DNA from: Flexivirga caeni
GTDB taxonomy: Bacteria; Actinomycetota; Actinomycetes; Actinomycetales; Dermatophilaceae
Direction: 5' to 3'
Assembly: GCF_003724155.1 (NCBI RefSeq)
Contig: NZ_RJJQ01000021.1
Span: forward strand, 1-64,000
Length of the DNA: 64,000 nucleotides
The notes under the pieces were generated by a model. That model was not told the origin of the DNA. It worked only from the letters and a program-made list of their open reading frames with translations, and did not search any database. How positions within the stretch are numbered: position 1 is the first letter of the stretch; each line of letters starts with the position of its first letter. Of the stretch, positions 25,920-34,343 are shown piece by piece. The position numbers were made by a program, and so were the translations under genes.

Positions 25920-27291
25920 CGTCCTGGTCATCGGAGCCGGCCCGGCCGGTCTGCACGCAGCGAGCCGCGCGCTGGACGCCGGGGCCGAGGTGACCGTGCT
26001 CGACGCGCACGACTTGGTCGGCGGGCAGTTCTGGCGGCACCTGCCGGACGACCGTGCCGCCGCCGACGAGGCGCAGCTGCATCACGGCTGGAAGTCGTTC
26101 CAGCAGTTACGGGTTCGGCTGGAGGAACATCCGCGCTGCCGCGTCCTCACCGGCACCGAAGTCTGGGCGATCGAACCTGAGGAACACGGCGCGGCCGCCC
26201 GCGTCCACGCGCTCTCCGGTCCCTCCGGTGCCCTCCGCCGCGAAGAAGTCCTGCTCACGCCCGAGCGGCTCGTCCTCGCCACCGGCGCCCACGACCGGGT
26301 GCTGCCCTTTCCGGGATGGGACCTGCCGGGCGTCTTCAGCGCGGGCGCCGCGCAAGCCCTCGCCAAGGCTGAGCGGGTCGCGGTCGGTGAGCGGGTGCTG
26401 GTCGCCGGCGCCGGGCCCTTTCTGCTGGCGACCGCGGCGTCGCTGATCGCGACCGGCGCGACCGTCGTCGGCGTGCACGAGGCGGCCGGGCCGTCGGCCC
26501 TGTGCCGCGGATGGCTCTCGCGCCCTTGGGAATTGGCGAGTTCGGCCCGCAAGCTGACCGAACTCGCCGCCTATGTGACGGGTCACCTGCGGCACCGCAT
26601 TCCGTATGTCGCAGGCAGTGCCGTGATCGCCGCCGAAGGGAACGGCCGGGTCGAGTCGGTCCGGGTCACCCGGCTGGATCGCGACTGGCGCCCGGTTGCC
26701 CGGACCGAGCGGGACATCGCGGTCGACGCCGTCGCGGTGAGCCACGGCTTCACGCCCCGCCTGGAGCTGGCGATCGCGGCCGGATGCGCAATCACCGCAG
26801 ACCGATTCGTGGCGGTCGACGCTCGGCAGGCCACCACCGTCCCGGGTGTGTATGCCGCGGGCGAACTCACCGGCATCGGCGGTATGGCGCTGTCCGCTGT
26901 CGAGGGCGCGATCGCGGGTCTCGAGGCGGCCGGTGGCGTCATACCCCGGCAGTTGCTGGCCGAGCGTGCCCGGCAGCGCGCCTTCGCCATCCGACTCGAA
27001 CGCGCGCACGGCATCCGGCCCGGCTGGACCGACTGGCTGTGCGACGACACCACGATCTGTCGCTGCGAGGACGTGCCGTTCGGGGCCCTGTCCCTCACGG
27101 AGGGTGCCACCCAGTCGTTGCGCGCAGCCAAACTGAGCACCCGAGCGGGCCTCGGCAGCTGCCAGGGCCGCACCTGCGGGCGCACCGTCGAGGAGATCCT
27201 GCGCCAGTCACCGGGTCTGCTCGGCACGACCACCACGGATCAGCGACCCATCGCCGCGCCGGTCCGCCTGGGCGAATTCGCCCGCGAATGA
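25912..27291 (+). CDS. FAD/NAD(P)-binding subunit of the D-hydroxyproline dehydrogenase (HcnB-like)
   Basis: The 459-residue subunit has a Rossmann motif VIGAGPAGLHAASRAL near residue 7, a second dinucleotide site LVAGAGPFLLATAASL, and near the C-terminus a BFD-like [2Fe-2S] motif. Its cysteines are CRC in TTICRCEDVPFG and SCQGRTCGR about 35 residues later. This four-cysteine tail is typical of HcnB/SoxA-type subunits. The start ATG at 25912 lies in the end of the small-subunit gene. It is expected to pass electrons to the respiratory chain or an acceptor. Long antisense frames over it are shadows. Confidence 0.87.
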   Translation: MSDVLVIGAGPAGLHAASRALDAGAEVTVLDAHDLVGGQFWRHLPDDRAAADEAQLHHGWKSFQQLRVRLEEHPRCRVLTGTEVWAIEPEEHGAAARVHALSGPSGALRREEVLLTPERLVLATGAHDRVLPFPGWDLPGVFSAGAAQALAKAERVAVGERVLVAGAGPFLLATAASLIATGATVVGVHEAAGPSALCRGWLSRPWELASSARKLTELAAYVTGHLRHRIPYVAGSAVIAAEGNGRVESVRVTRLDRDWRPVARTERDIAVDAVAVSHGFTPRLELAIAAGCAITADRFVAVDARQATTVPGVYAAGELTGIGGMALSAVEGAIAGLEAAGGVIPRQLLAERARQRAFAIRLERAHGIRPGWTDWLCDDTTICRCEDVPFGALSLTEGATQSLRAAKLSTRAGLGSCQGRTCGRTVEEILRQSPGLLGTTTTDQRPIAAPVRLGEFARE

Positions 27292-27328
27292 ACGACATCC
27301 GCAGCAGTCAGCGGGGAAAGGAAGCAGC

Positions 27329-28249
27329 ATGCCCACGGAGAAGTTCGACCTCGGAGGCGTCGTCGTCGCGACGACGCTCGCCTTCACGGAGGACCCGTCT
27401 GCGCCTGCGGGTCTCGCCGTCGACCACGAGAAATACGCCGCACACTGCGCGTGGCTGATCGACAACGGCTGCCGCGGGGTCGGGCCGAACGGCTCGCTCG
27501 GCGAATACTCCTCGCTGACCGACGACGAGCGTCGCCAGGTCGTCCGGACGGCGGTCCGGGCGGTCGCCGGACGTGGGCTGGTGGTCGCCGGGGTCCACGG
27601 CGTCGGCTCGCACCAGGCAGTTCACTGGGCGCAGTGTGCCAAGGACGACGGCGCCGACGGCGTGCTGCTGCTGCCGCCGATCGTCTACCGCGCCAACCGG
27701 CAGGAGATCATCGCCCACTACGCGGCGGTGAACGAGGTCGGTCTGCCGATCATGGTCTACAACAACCCGATCGACACCAAGGTCGACCTGACCCCGGATC
27801 TCATCGCCGAGCTGGCGCAACTGGAGAACGTGGTCGCCGTCAAGGAGTTCTCCGGTGACGTGCGGCGCGTGCTGGAGATCAAGGAACGGTGTGACATCGC
27901 CGTCATCGCGGGCGCCGACGACCTGCTCTTCGAGTCACTGGTGTCGGGTGCGGTCGGCTGGTTCGCCGGCTACCCCAACGCCTTCCCGCGGGAAGCCGTC
28001 GAGCTCTACGACCTCATCATGAGCGGCCGGATCGACCAGGCCCGTACGCTGTACGAGCACCTGGTCCCGATCTTCCGGTGGGACTCACGCACCGAGTTCG
28101 TCCAGGCCATCAAGCTCTCGATCGACGTGGCGGGCGAGAGCTACGGCGGCCGGACGCGCCCGCCGCGAGGCCCGCTGTCGCCCGAGCAGGAGCAGATCGT
28201 GCGCCGCGACACGCAGCGCGCGCTGGACTATTGCGCCGGTCGCAACTGA
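27329..28249 (+). CDS. DapA-family lyase, probable 1-pyrroline-4-hydroxy-2-carboxylate deaminase
   Basis: A 306-residue DHDPS/N-acetylneuraminate lyase-fold enzyme. The Schiff-base lysine is K172 (VVAVKEFSGD) and the catalytic tyrosine Y144 (VYNNP). The substrate loop at about 54-56 is PNGS instead of the usual GTTGE-type sequence, as expected for a member acting on a substrate other than pyruvate. In the hydroxyproline pathway this family opens and deaminates the pyrroline to 2-oxoglutarate semialdehyde. The ATG follows GGAAAGGAAGC. It is flanked by the dehydrogenase trimer and the epimerase, which makes the role firm. Confidence 0.87.
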   Translation: MPTEKFDLGGVVVATTLAFTEDPSAPAGLAVDHEKYAAHCAWLIDNGCRGVGPNGSLGEYSSLTDDERRQVVRTAVRAVAGRGLVVAGVHGVGSHQAVHWAQCAKDDGADGVLLLPPIVYRANRQEIIAHYAAVNEVGLPIMVYNNPIDTKVDLTPDLIAELAQLENVVAVKEFSGDVRRVLEIKERCDIAVIAGADDLLFESLVSGAVGWFAGYPNAFPREAVELYDLIMSGRIDQARTLYEHLVPIFRWDSRTEFVQAIKLSIDVAGESYGGRTRPPRGPLSPEQEQIVRRDTQRALDYCAGRN

Positions 28250-28268
28250 GCCCAAGGAGACGCGAATC

Positions 28269-29270
28269 ATGCGCACCAGCAAGGTGATCAGCGCGGTCGA
28301 CTCGCACACCGAGGGTATGCCGACCCGCGTCGTCACCGGCGGGCTCGGCGTCTTCCCCGGCGCGACCATGAACGACAAGCGACTCGGCTTCATCGCCGAA
28401 CACGATGAGCTACGCCGCCTGCTGATGACCGAGCCGCGCGGGCACAGCGCGATGAGCGGTGCCATCCTGCAACCGCCGACCCGACCGGACGCCGACTTCG
28501 GAGTTATCTACATCGAGGTGTCCGGCTGCTTGCCGATGTGCGGTCACGGAACCATCGGAGTGGCAACGGTGCTCGTCGAGACCGGGATGGTTCAGGTGAC
28601 CGAGCCGGTCACCACCATCCGGCTGGACACCCCGGCCGGGCTCGTCATCGCCCGCGTCGCCGTCACCGATGGCCACGCCGACTCGGTGACGATCGAGAAC
28701 GTCCCCAGCTACACCGACCGGATCGACCAGGTCATCGCGGTTCCCGGGCTCGGCGAGGTGCACTACAGCCTGGCGTTCGGCGGCAACTTCTACGCGATGG
28801 TCGACCTCGATGCCGTCGGGCTGCCCTTCGATCGTGCCCGCAAGGACGACATCCTGCGAGCCGGGCTGGCGATCATGGCGCGCATCAACGACGAAGCGCC
28901 GCCAGTGCACCCCACGATCGAGGGGGTAAACCACTGCCATCACGTCGAATTCATCGCTCCGGGCTCAACCGCGCACCACTCGCGGCATGCCATGGCGATC
29001 AATCCGGGGTGGTTCGACCGGTCACCGTGCGGCACCGGCACGTCGGCCCGTATGGCGGAGCTGTGGACCCGTGGCGAGCTCTCGCTGGACACCGACTTCG
29101 TCAACGAGTCGTTCATCGGCAGCCGCTTTGTCGGCCGCCTCGTGCGCGAGACCGAGGTCGGTGGGCGGCCGGCCGTCATACCGACCATCACCGGGCGCGC
29201 GTGGGTCACCGGCATCGGGCAGTATCTGCTCGACCCCACCGATCCGTTCCCCGCCGGCTTCGAGTTCTAG
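28269..29270 (+). CDS. 4-hydroxyproline 2-epimerase (proline racemase family)
   Basis: This 333-residue protein of the proline racemase superfamily has both catalytic cysteines, C91 in MCGHG and C254 in SPCGTGTSA. It is therefore an epimerase/racemase rather than the dehydratase, which has threonine at the second position. Cofactor-independent proton exchange converts trans-4-hydroxy-L-proline to cis-4-hydroxy-D-proline, the entry step of this pathway. The start is preceded by AAGGAG. It is 19 bases from the lyase and 20 bases from the aldehyde dehydrogenase. Confidence 0.9.
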   Translation: MRTSKVISAVDSHTEGMPTRVVTGGLGVFPGATMNDKRLGFIAEHDELRRLLMTEPRGHSAMSGAILQPPTRPDADFGVIYIEVSGCLPMCGHGTIGVATVLVETGMVQVTEPVTTIRLDTPAGLVIARVAVTDGHADSVTIENVPSYTDRIDQVIAVPGLGEVHYSLAFGGNFYAMVDLDAVGLPFDRARKDDILRAGLAIMARINDEAPPVHPTIEGVNHCHHVEFIAPGSTAHHSRHAMAINPGWFDRSPCGTGTSARMAELWTRGELSLDTDFVNESFIGSRFVGRLVRETEVGGRPAVIPTITGRAWVTGIGQYLLDPTDPFPAGFEF

Positions 29271-29290
29271 AGATTCCTGACAGGAGCAGC

Positions 29291-30739
29291 ATGACCACCA
29301 CCGATATCGAGGAGATCGCCCGGCGCGCACAGGAGGCCCACGCGAGATACTCGCGGACCGCACCGGCGCCCCGAGCCCACGCGCTGGCCGCCGTGGCAGC
29401 TGCCCTGGCAGCCGACGCGGAAGTCGTCGCGCTCGCGCAGGAGGAGACCGGCCTCACCGAGGCGCGGCTGATCGGCGAGGTCACGCGCACGGCATACCAG
29501 CTGCGGATGTTCGCGGACGTGATCCGCGCGGGCGACTACCTCGACGTGCGCATCGACGCCGCGGACCCCGGCTTCCCCCTCGGACCGCGCCCGGACCTGC
29601 GCCGCTGCCTGCTGCCGGCCGGCCCCGTGCTCAACTTCGCCGCGAGCAACTTCCCCTTCGCATTCTCGGTCATCGGCGGCGACACCGCGTCCGCGCTGGC
29701 GGCCGGGTGCGCGGTGGTCGTCAAGGCTCACCCGGGTCATCCGCGGCTGTCCGACCGATGCGCGAGCCTGGCGGCGGACGCGATGAGGGCTGCCGGAATG
29801 CCCACGGACACACTGCAACTCGTGCACGGCTTCGACGAGGGCGTCGAGCTGCTGCGCCATCCCGCGATCAAGGTTGCGACGTTCACCGGATCGGTCCGGG
29901 GCGGTCGGGCGCTCGCGGACATCGCCGCGGCACGCCCTGCCCCGATCCCGTTCTTCGGCGAGCTGGGCAGCGTCAACCCGGTCGTCGTCACCGCGGCCGC
30001 GCTGCGGGAGCGGGCGGACGAGATCGTCAGCGGCTACGTCGCGAGCGTCAGCGGCTCGGCCGGCCAGCTGTGCACCAAACCCGGCTTCCTCTTCGTGCCG
30101 TCCGGGCACGGCCTGGCCGATGCGCTACGCGCCGCGGCGCAGCAGATCGCCGAGCACCGGCTGCTCAACCCGGCCGTGTCGCAGGGCTACCAACGCCGCC
30201 GTAGCGAGGTGCTCGGTGCCGGTGCCGACGTCATCGCCGACGGGTCGGTCCGCGTCGACGCGAACGAAAACGCCTGGGCCACACCGACTCTCGTCCGAGT
30301 GGCGCTCAGCGAATTACTCGCACACCGCGACGCACTGCTCGAGGAGTCGTTCGGGCCGCTCTCCATCGTCGTCGAGTATGACGATCTCGCCGCCCTCCTG
30401 CCCCGCCTCCCCGACCTCTTCCCGGGCAACCTGACCGCGACCGTGCACTGCGCGTCCGGTGAGGAAGCCGACCCGCAGGTCGCCGCGCTGGTGCGGCTTT
30501 TCGCCGAGCACGCCGGACGGGTGCTGATCGGCGGCTGGCCGACCGGCGTCGCCGTCACCGCCGCGATGCAGCACGGCGGGCCGTGGCCGGCGACCACGAA
30601 CGACTCCGGCACCTCCGTCGGCAGCGCCGCCATCACCCGGCTGCTGCGGCCGGTCGCGTTCCAGTCGACGCCGCAGGAGCTGCTCCCCGAGCCGCTGCGC
30701 GACGACAACCCATGGGGTGTGCCGCAGCGACGCGCCTGA
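29291..30739 (+). CDS. 2-oxoglutarate-semialdehyde (2,5-dioxovalerate) dehydrogenase
   Basis: A 482-residue aldehyde dehydrogenase of the KGSADH branch, recognisable by the short N-terminus and the segment FAASNFPFAFSVIGGDTASAL at 117-137. Catalytic residues are E224 (FFGELGSVNP) and C261 (GSAGQLCTKPG). It should oxidise 2-oxoglutarate semialdehyde to 2-oxoglutarate, finishing hydroxyproline breakdown. ATG at 29291 follows CAGGAGC; the frame is open upstream inside the epimerase gene but that part is a shadow. It ends one base from the convergent peptidase gene, leaving no room for a free terminator. Confidence 0.9.
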   Translation: MTTTDIEEIARRAQEAHARYSRTAPAPRAHALAAVAAALAADAEVVALAQEETGLTEARLIGEVTRTAYQLRMFADVIRAGDYLDVRIDAADPGFPLGPRPDLRRCLLPAGPVLNFAASNFPFAFSVIGGDTASALAAGCAVVVKAHPGHPRLSDRCASLAADAMRAAGMPTDTLQLVHGFDEGVELLRHPAIKVATFTGSVRGGRALADIAAARPAPIPFFGELGSVNPVVVTAAALRERADEIVSGYVASVSGSAGQLCTKPGFLFVPSGHGLADALRAAAQQIAEHRLLNPAVSQGYQRRRSEVLGAGADVIADGSVRVDANENAWATPTLVRVALSELLAHRDALLEESFGPLSIVVEYDDLAALLPRLPDLFPGNLTATVHCASGEEADPQVAALVRLFAEHAGRVLIGGWPTGVAVTAAMQHGGPWPATTNDSGTSVGSAAITRLLRPVAFQSTPQELLPEPLRDDNPWGVPQRRA

Positions 30740-32173
30740 TCAGCCCAGCTGGGCTCGCGTCCACTCCTCGAGCCCAGCCGCGGTGATCGGCAGCGCCTCG
30801 GACAGCACCTCGATGCCCGTATCAGTGACCACCAGGTCATCCTCGATCCGCACGCCGATGCCGCGCAGTTCGGGTGGGACCGTCAGGTCGTTCGCGTGGA
30901 AGTAGAGGCCCGGCTCGACCGTGAGCGCCATACCGGGCTGCAGGGTCGCCTCCTGATAGGCGGACACCGTCGACTGGGAGCAGTCGTGCACGTCCAGGCC
31001 GAGGTGATGCCCAATGCCGCAGACGATGAATCGGCGGTGCTGCTGCCCGTCGCGCGAGAGCGCCTCGTCCACCGACACGGGCAGTAGGTCCCAGTCGGCC
31101 AGGCCCTGGGCGATGACCTCCATGCACCGGTGGTGGAAGTCCAGGAACGTGCGCCCGGGCCGCACTGCGGCCAGTCCGGCCCGGTGGGATTTCTCGACCA
31201 GGTCATGCACCATGCGCTGGTGCGGAGTGAAGGTGCCGGACACCGGGATGGTCCGAGTGACGTCGGCTGTGTAGTAGCTCTTCTCCTCGACACCCATGTC
31301 GAGCAACAGGGCGTCCTGCTCGCCGAGCGCACTGTCGCAGCGTGTCCAGTGCAGCACCGCCGCGTTGCGGCCGGTCGCCACGATGGTGCCGTAGCCGACG
31401 TCGTTGCCGAAGGTCCGGGCGTGCCGGTTGAAGGTGCCTTGCAGCCACCGCTCCCCCCCGGACCGCATCGCTGCCGGGATCTCGGCGGCGACGGCCGCGA
31501 AGCCATCCACGGTGAGGTCGACGGCGGCGCGCAACTGCGCAATCTCCCACTCGTCCTTGACCATTCGCAGCCCGGACAGCGTCTGCCCGAGCACTGCCCC
31601 ATCCTCGCGCCGCACCGGGCCGAGGTCACCCTCCTCGACATACCCGCCCACCAGCACGGCGGACTCGGCGGCCAGCGATCCGGCCAGCTTGTCGATCGGC
31701 TGCACCTCGATGCCGAGGGCCGCGCTCCACTCGGCGAGCCCGGGCACCGGGCCGGTCCACAACTCGCCGTAGTTCGCGTCCGAGAAGAAACCGAGGTCGC
31801 CGGGCCCGGCCGGTGGCGGCATGAAGAGCGTGGCGTCCGCGGAGCCCGCGTCGGTGCGGATCACCAGCACGGCGCGTTCCACGGGCGCCGCCAGCAGCCA
31901 CAAGAAATCGGAGTGCGCGCGGAATTCGTAGTTGCAATCGTCATTGCGCACCGGGGATCGCCCGGACCCGATGACGACGACCCGGCCCGGCAGTGCCTGC
32001 GCCAGCCGGTCCCGGTGGGCAGCGGCCGCCGCGGCCGCACCGGCGACCAGACGCGGTCGCCGCACCTCGCGACCCCACCCGCCGCGGATGTCGTCGAGAA
32101 AGCGCGGAGTCTCTGCCAGGCGGGGCAGACCGCGCATGCGCAGGTCGGCAGGGGCGGTCTCGTGGTCGGTCAT
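30740..32173 (-). CDS. M24 family Xaa-Pro aminopeptidase/dipeptidase
   Basis: The 477-residue metallopeptidase has an N-terminal creatinase-like domain and a pita-bread catalytic domain. The five metal ligands are visible: the two aspartates in LLLDMGVEEKSYYTADVTRT, histidine in GIGHHLGLDVHD, and glutamates in VEPGLYF and GVRIEDDL. Such enzymes cut X-Pro or X-Hyp bonds. Beside hydroxyproline catabolic genes it probably releases imino acids from collagen-type peptides. The ATG at 32173 opens MTDHETAPADLRMRGLPRL. It is divergent from the GntR gene with a 110-bp shared promoter region. Confidence 0.88.
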   Translation of the reverse strand: MTDHETAPADLRMRGLPRLAETPRFLDDIRGGWGREVRRPRLVAGAAAAAAAHRDRLAQALPGRVVVIGSGRSPVRNDDCNYEFRAHSDFLWLLAAPVERAVLVIRTDAGSADATLFMPPPAGPGDLGFFSDANYGELWTGPVPGLAEWSAALGIEVQPIDKLAGSLAAESAVLVGGYVEEGDLGPVRREDGAVLGQTLSGLRMVKDEWEIAQLRAAVDLTVDGFAAVAAEIPAAMRSGGERWLQGTFNRHARTFGNDVGYGTIVATGRNAAVLHWTRCDSALGEQDALLLDMGVEEKSYYTADVTRTIPVSGTFTPHQRMVHDLVEKSHRAGLAAVRPGRTFLDFHHRCMEVIAQGLADWDLLPVSVDEALSRDGQQHRRFIVCGIGHHLGLDVHDCSQSTVSAYQEATLQPGMALTVEPGLYFHANDLTVPPELRGIGVRIEDDLVVTDTGIEVLSEALPITAAGLEEWTRAQLG

Positions 32174-32205
32174 CTGCGGGCTCCCGGTGCTGGTGTCATG
32201 AACAG

Positions 32206-32217
32206 TGCAATTGTACA
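32206..32217. promoter_or_regulatory. Candidate GntR operator upstream of the peptidase gene
   Basis: TGCAATTGTACA is an A/T-rich partial palindrome (core RCAATTGY) in otherwise GC-rich DNA, midway in the divergent region between the M24 peptidase and the GntR gene. FCD-type GntR regulators commonly bind short TTGTAC-like dyads. It would suit control of both genes. Confidence 0.4.
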
Positions 32218-32283
32218 TTTCACCTGGCTGCGCACCAGGCGGGTTCCGGAGCCCGGGAAGTCCGCGCACTTACGATGTGTGGC

Positions 32284-32988
32284 ATGCCAGATCCCGTCCA
32301 GCCGTTGCACAAGGGCTTGTTGCGAGAGGACATCACCAACGCGCTGCGCGCTGCCATCATCAGCGGTGGCCTGCTGCCTGGCGTGCTCTACTCCGCCCCG
32401 TCGCTCGCCGAGCGCTTCGGGGTGTCGGCCACGCCGGTGCGCGAGGCGATGCTCGACCTGGTCCGCGAGGGGCTCGTCGTCACCGTGCGCAACAAGGGCT
32501 ACCGCGTGACCGAGATCGGCGACGAGCAACTGGACGAGATCACCGAGCTGCGGCTGCTCGTCGAGCCGCCGCTGGTCGCCCGGGCGACCCCCAAGGTCCC
32601 GGCGGCCGACTTCCCCAAGCTACGCAGTATGGCGGACGCCATCGTGCGCGGCGCCGAGCGCGGCGACCTCATCGACTACACCGAGAGCGACCGCATGTTT
32701 CACCTGCGGTTGCTGGAGTATGCCGGCAACCGCCGCGCGACCACACTCATCTCCGAGTTGCGTGCGCACACAAGGCTTTACGGCCTCAATGCGATCACCG
32801 CAGACGGACAGCTCGTCGAGAGCGCGGCAGAGCACCACGCCATACTCGATGCGATGGAGCAGCGCGACAAGCGCCTGGTCACCCGGCTGATGAAGCGGCA
32901 CATCGCGCAGACGCGGGGTCGCTGGGCCGGGCATGCGCCCGGCGAGATACCCGGTCACGCGCCCGCTGACGGTCGAGGCGGCGAATGA
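32284..32988 (+). CDS. GntR-family regulator with FCD domain (hydroxyproline cluster)
   Basis: A 234-residue regulator. The winged helix is at about residues 10-70 (YSAPSLAERFGVSATPVREAMLDLVREG), and the FCD domain follows with LRLLVEPPLVARA and the metal-binding-type histidines in MFHLRLLEYAGN and AEHHAILDAM. ATG at 32284; an ATG at 32275 adds three residues. It closes the hydroxyproline cluster and is its most likely regulator. The last seven codons lie in the left arm of a long stem-loop, and the stop overlaps the next gene start. Confidence 0.87.
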   Translation: MPDPVQPLHKGLLREDITNALRAAIISGGLLPGVLYSAPSLAERFGVSATPVREAMLDLVREGLVVTVRNKGYRVTEIGDEQLDEITELRLLVEPPLVARATPKVPAADFPKLRSMADAIVRGAERGDLIDYTESDRMFHLRLLEYAGNRRATTLISELRAHTRLYGLNAITADGQLVESAAEHHAILDAMEQRDKRLVTRLMKRHIAQTRGRWAGHAPGEIPGHAPADGRGGE

Positions 32989-33026
32989 CGGCCCTGCAGC
33001 GGCGTCATTCGCGGTTCCGACCGTCA
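32967..33026. repeat. 24-12-24 stem-loop repeat, copy 1
   Basis: Left arm 32967-32990 and right arm 33003-33026, both 24 bases, pair at 20 of 24 positions around a 12-base loop (32991-33002) that ends GCAGCGG. The outer ends are TGACGGTCG/CGACCGTCA and the inner ends AATGACG/CGTCATT. It covers the end of the GntR gene and the first codons of the ycnI-like gene. The same geometry and outer sequence recur at 50607-50666. Confidence 0.8.
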
Positions 33027-33728
33027 ATCGCCGGATCCACGGCCCGCCGACGCACCGCCACCGCTCTCGCCGTGTCCGGGTTGCTGCTCGCGGTCCCGGT
33101 CGCGGCCGAAGCTCACGTGACGGTGAATCCCACGACAGCAGTGGCTGGTTCGTATGCAACGCTCACCTTCAAGGTGCCCACCGAGAAGGCGAACGCCTCA
33201 ACGGTCCGTCTTGAGATCGACCTGCCGATCGACCACCCGTTCACCGCGGTCTCCTACCAGCCGGTGCCGGGCTGGACTGCCACGGTCACCACGTCGAAGC
33301 TGGCCAAGCCGGTCACGACCGGTGGCGGCACCATCACCGAGGCTCCGACCAAGATCGTCTGGACGGCGAGCAAGGGCGCGGCGATCAAGCCTGGCCAGTT
33401 CCAGCAGTTCCCGATCTCGGTGGGCGTTGTCCCGGACGTCCCATCGGTGAGTTTCCTGGCGATTCAGACCTATTCGGACGGATCGGTGGTTACGTGGGGC
33501 CAGCCGACCGTGCCGGGCAAACCGGAGCCGGAGCACCCGGCGCCGGTGCTGACGATCGGTGCCGCGAGCAGCCCCGCGCCGACTGGGGCGCCGACCGTGG
33601 CAGAGGGAACGCCCCAGCAGTCCGATGACTCGTCCGACGCCGGGGTGTGGTTCGGCGTCGCCGCCCTTGCGGTCGGGATGCTCGCGTTCCTTCTCGGGTT
33701 GTATGCCGCGACCCGACGGGCCCGGTGA
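32985..33728 (+). CDS. YcnI-family (DUF1775) exported copper-associated protein
   Basis: The 247-residue protein has a basic N-terminus, a signal peptide (ALAVSGLLLAVPVAAEA) with the mature chain starting HVTVNP, then a single DUF1775 domain, a Pro-rich linker and a C-terminal membrane anchor (GVAALAVGMLAFLLGLYAA). The N-terminal histidine directly after the signal cut is the copper ligand in YcnI. The ATG at 32985 overlaps the GntR stop; its first 14 codons are within a stem-loop repeat, so folding of the message may limit translation. CopC follows with a four-base overlap. Confidence 0.87.
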   Translation: MTALQRRHSRFRPSIAGSTARRRTATALAVSGLLLAVPVAAEAHVTVNPTTAVAGSYATLTFKVPTEKANASTVRLEIDLPIDHPFTAVSYQPVPGWTATVTTSKLAKPVTTGGGTITEAPTKIVWTASKGAAIKPGQFQQFPISVGVVPDVPSVSFLAIQTYSDGSVVTWGQPTVPGKPEPEHPAPVLTIGAASSPAPTGAPTVAEGTPQQSDDSSDAGVWFGVAALAVGMLAFLLGLYAATRRAR

Positions 33729-34333
33729 ACGGCATGACGCCACGCCGGCTCATCCTCGTCGCTGTCGCGTTTCTTGTGGCGGTGTGCGGCGTCATACCGG
33801 CGGCGCAGGCGCACGACTACCTGGTCGGCAGCTCGCCGAAGGCGAGCGGATCGGTTGCGGCGGCACCGAAAACCGTCACGCTGACCTTCGACGACATCGT
33901 GCTGACCAGGCCGGCCCGGCCGCAGGTCACCGTGCAGGGCCCGGACGGGCGCTACTACGAGACCGGCTGCGCGACGGTCACCGACCGAGTCGTGACGACA
34001 CCGGTCGCGCTCGGGCCGGCCGGCAAATACACGGTCACCTGGCGCATCGTCTCCGCCGACGGCCACCCGGTCTCCGACAACATCTCCTTCGACCTCACCG
34101 GCAAGGGCGGCGGCTCGGGCATCGCGTCGCCGAAGCCATGCACCACTCAGGCATCGGGTGGCGGATCGCGCAGCGGTAGCGGCTCGCGCAGCGATGGCGT
34201 TCCGGGCGGCGCGATCGTCGCGGTCGTGGTCATCGCCATCGTCGGCGTGGGCGGTTCCGCGGTCATTCTGCTGACCCGTAGCCGCGACCGGCAGGCGGAC
34301 GGCGTCGACGATTTCGACGACGACGAGGAATGA
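33725..34333 (+). CDS. CopC-domain copper-resistance protein
   Basis: A protein of 202 residues (199 from ATG 33734). A signal peptide (RRLILVAVAFLVAVCGVIPAAQA) precedes the mature N-terminus HDYLVGSSPKASG. The CopC beta-sandwich ends DGHPVSDNISFDL, and a Gly/Ser linker, a membrane anchor (GAIVAVVVIAIVGVGGSAVILL) and an acidic tail follow. The first histidine and the histidine in ADGHPVSDN are the usual Cu(II) ligands. The GTG at 33725 overlaps the ycnI-like stop. Together the two genes make an extracytoplasmic copper-handling pair; no CopD-like membrane protein follows. Confidence 0.87.
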   Translation: MNGMTPRRLILVAVAFLVAVCGVIPAAQAHDYLVGSSPKASGSVAAAPKTVTLTFDDIVLTRPARPQVTVQGPDGRYYETGCATVTDRVVTTPVALGPAGKYTVTWRIVSADGHPVSDNISFDLTGKGGGSGIASPKPCTTQASGGGSRSGSGSRSDGVPGGAIVAVVVIAIVGVGGSAVILLTRSRDRQADGVDDFDDDEE

Positions 34334-34343
34334 TCGCCGCGTG

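Noticed and set aside
28538-29290. N-terminal extension of the dioxovalerate dehydrogenase
   Set aside because: It lies in another frame of the epimerase gene, is Arg-rich and domain-free; ATG 29291 has a ribosome site.
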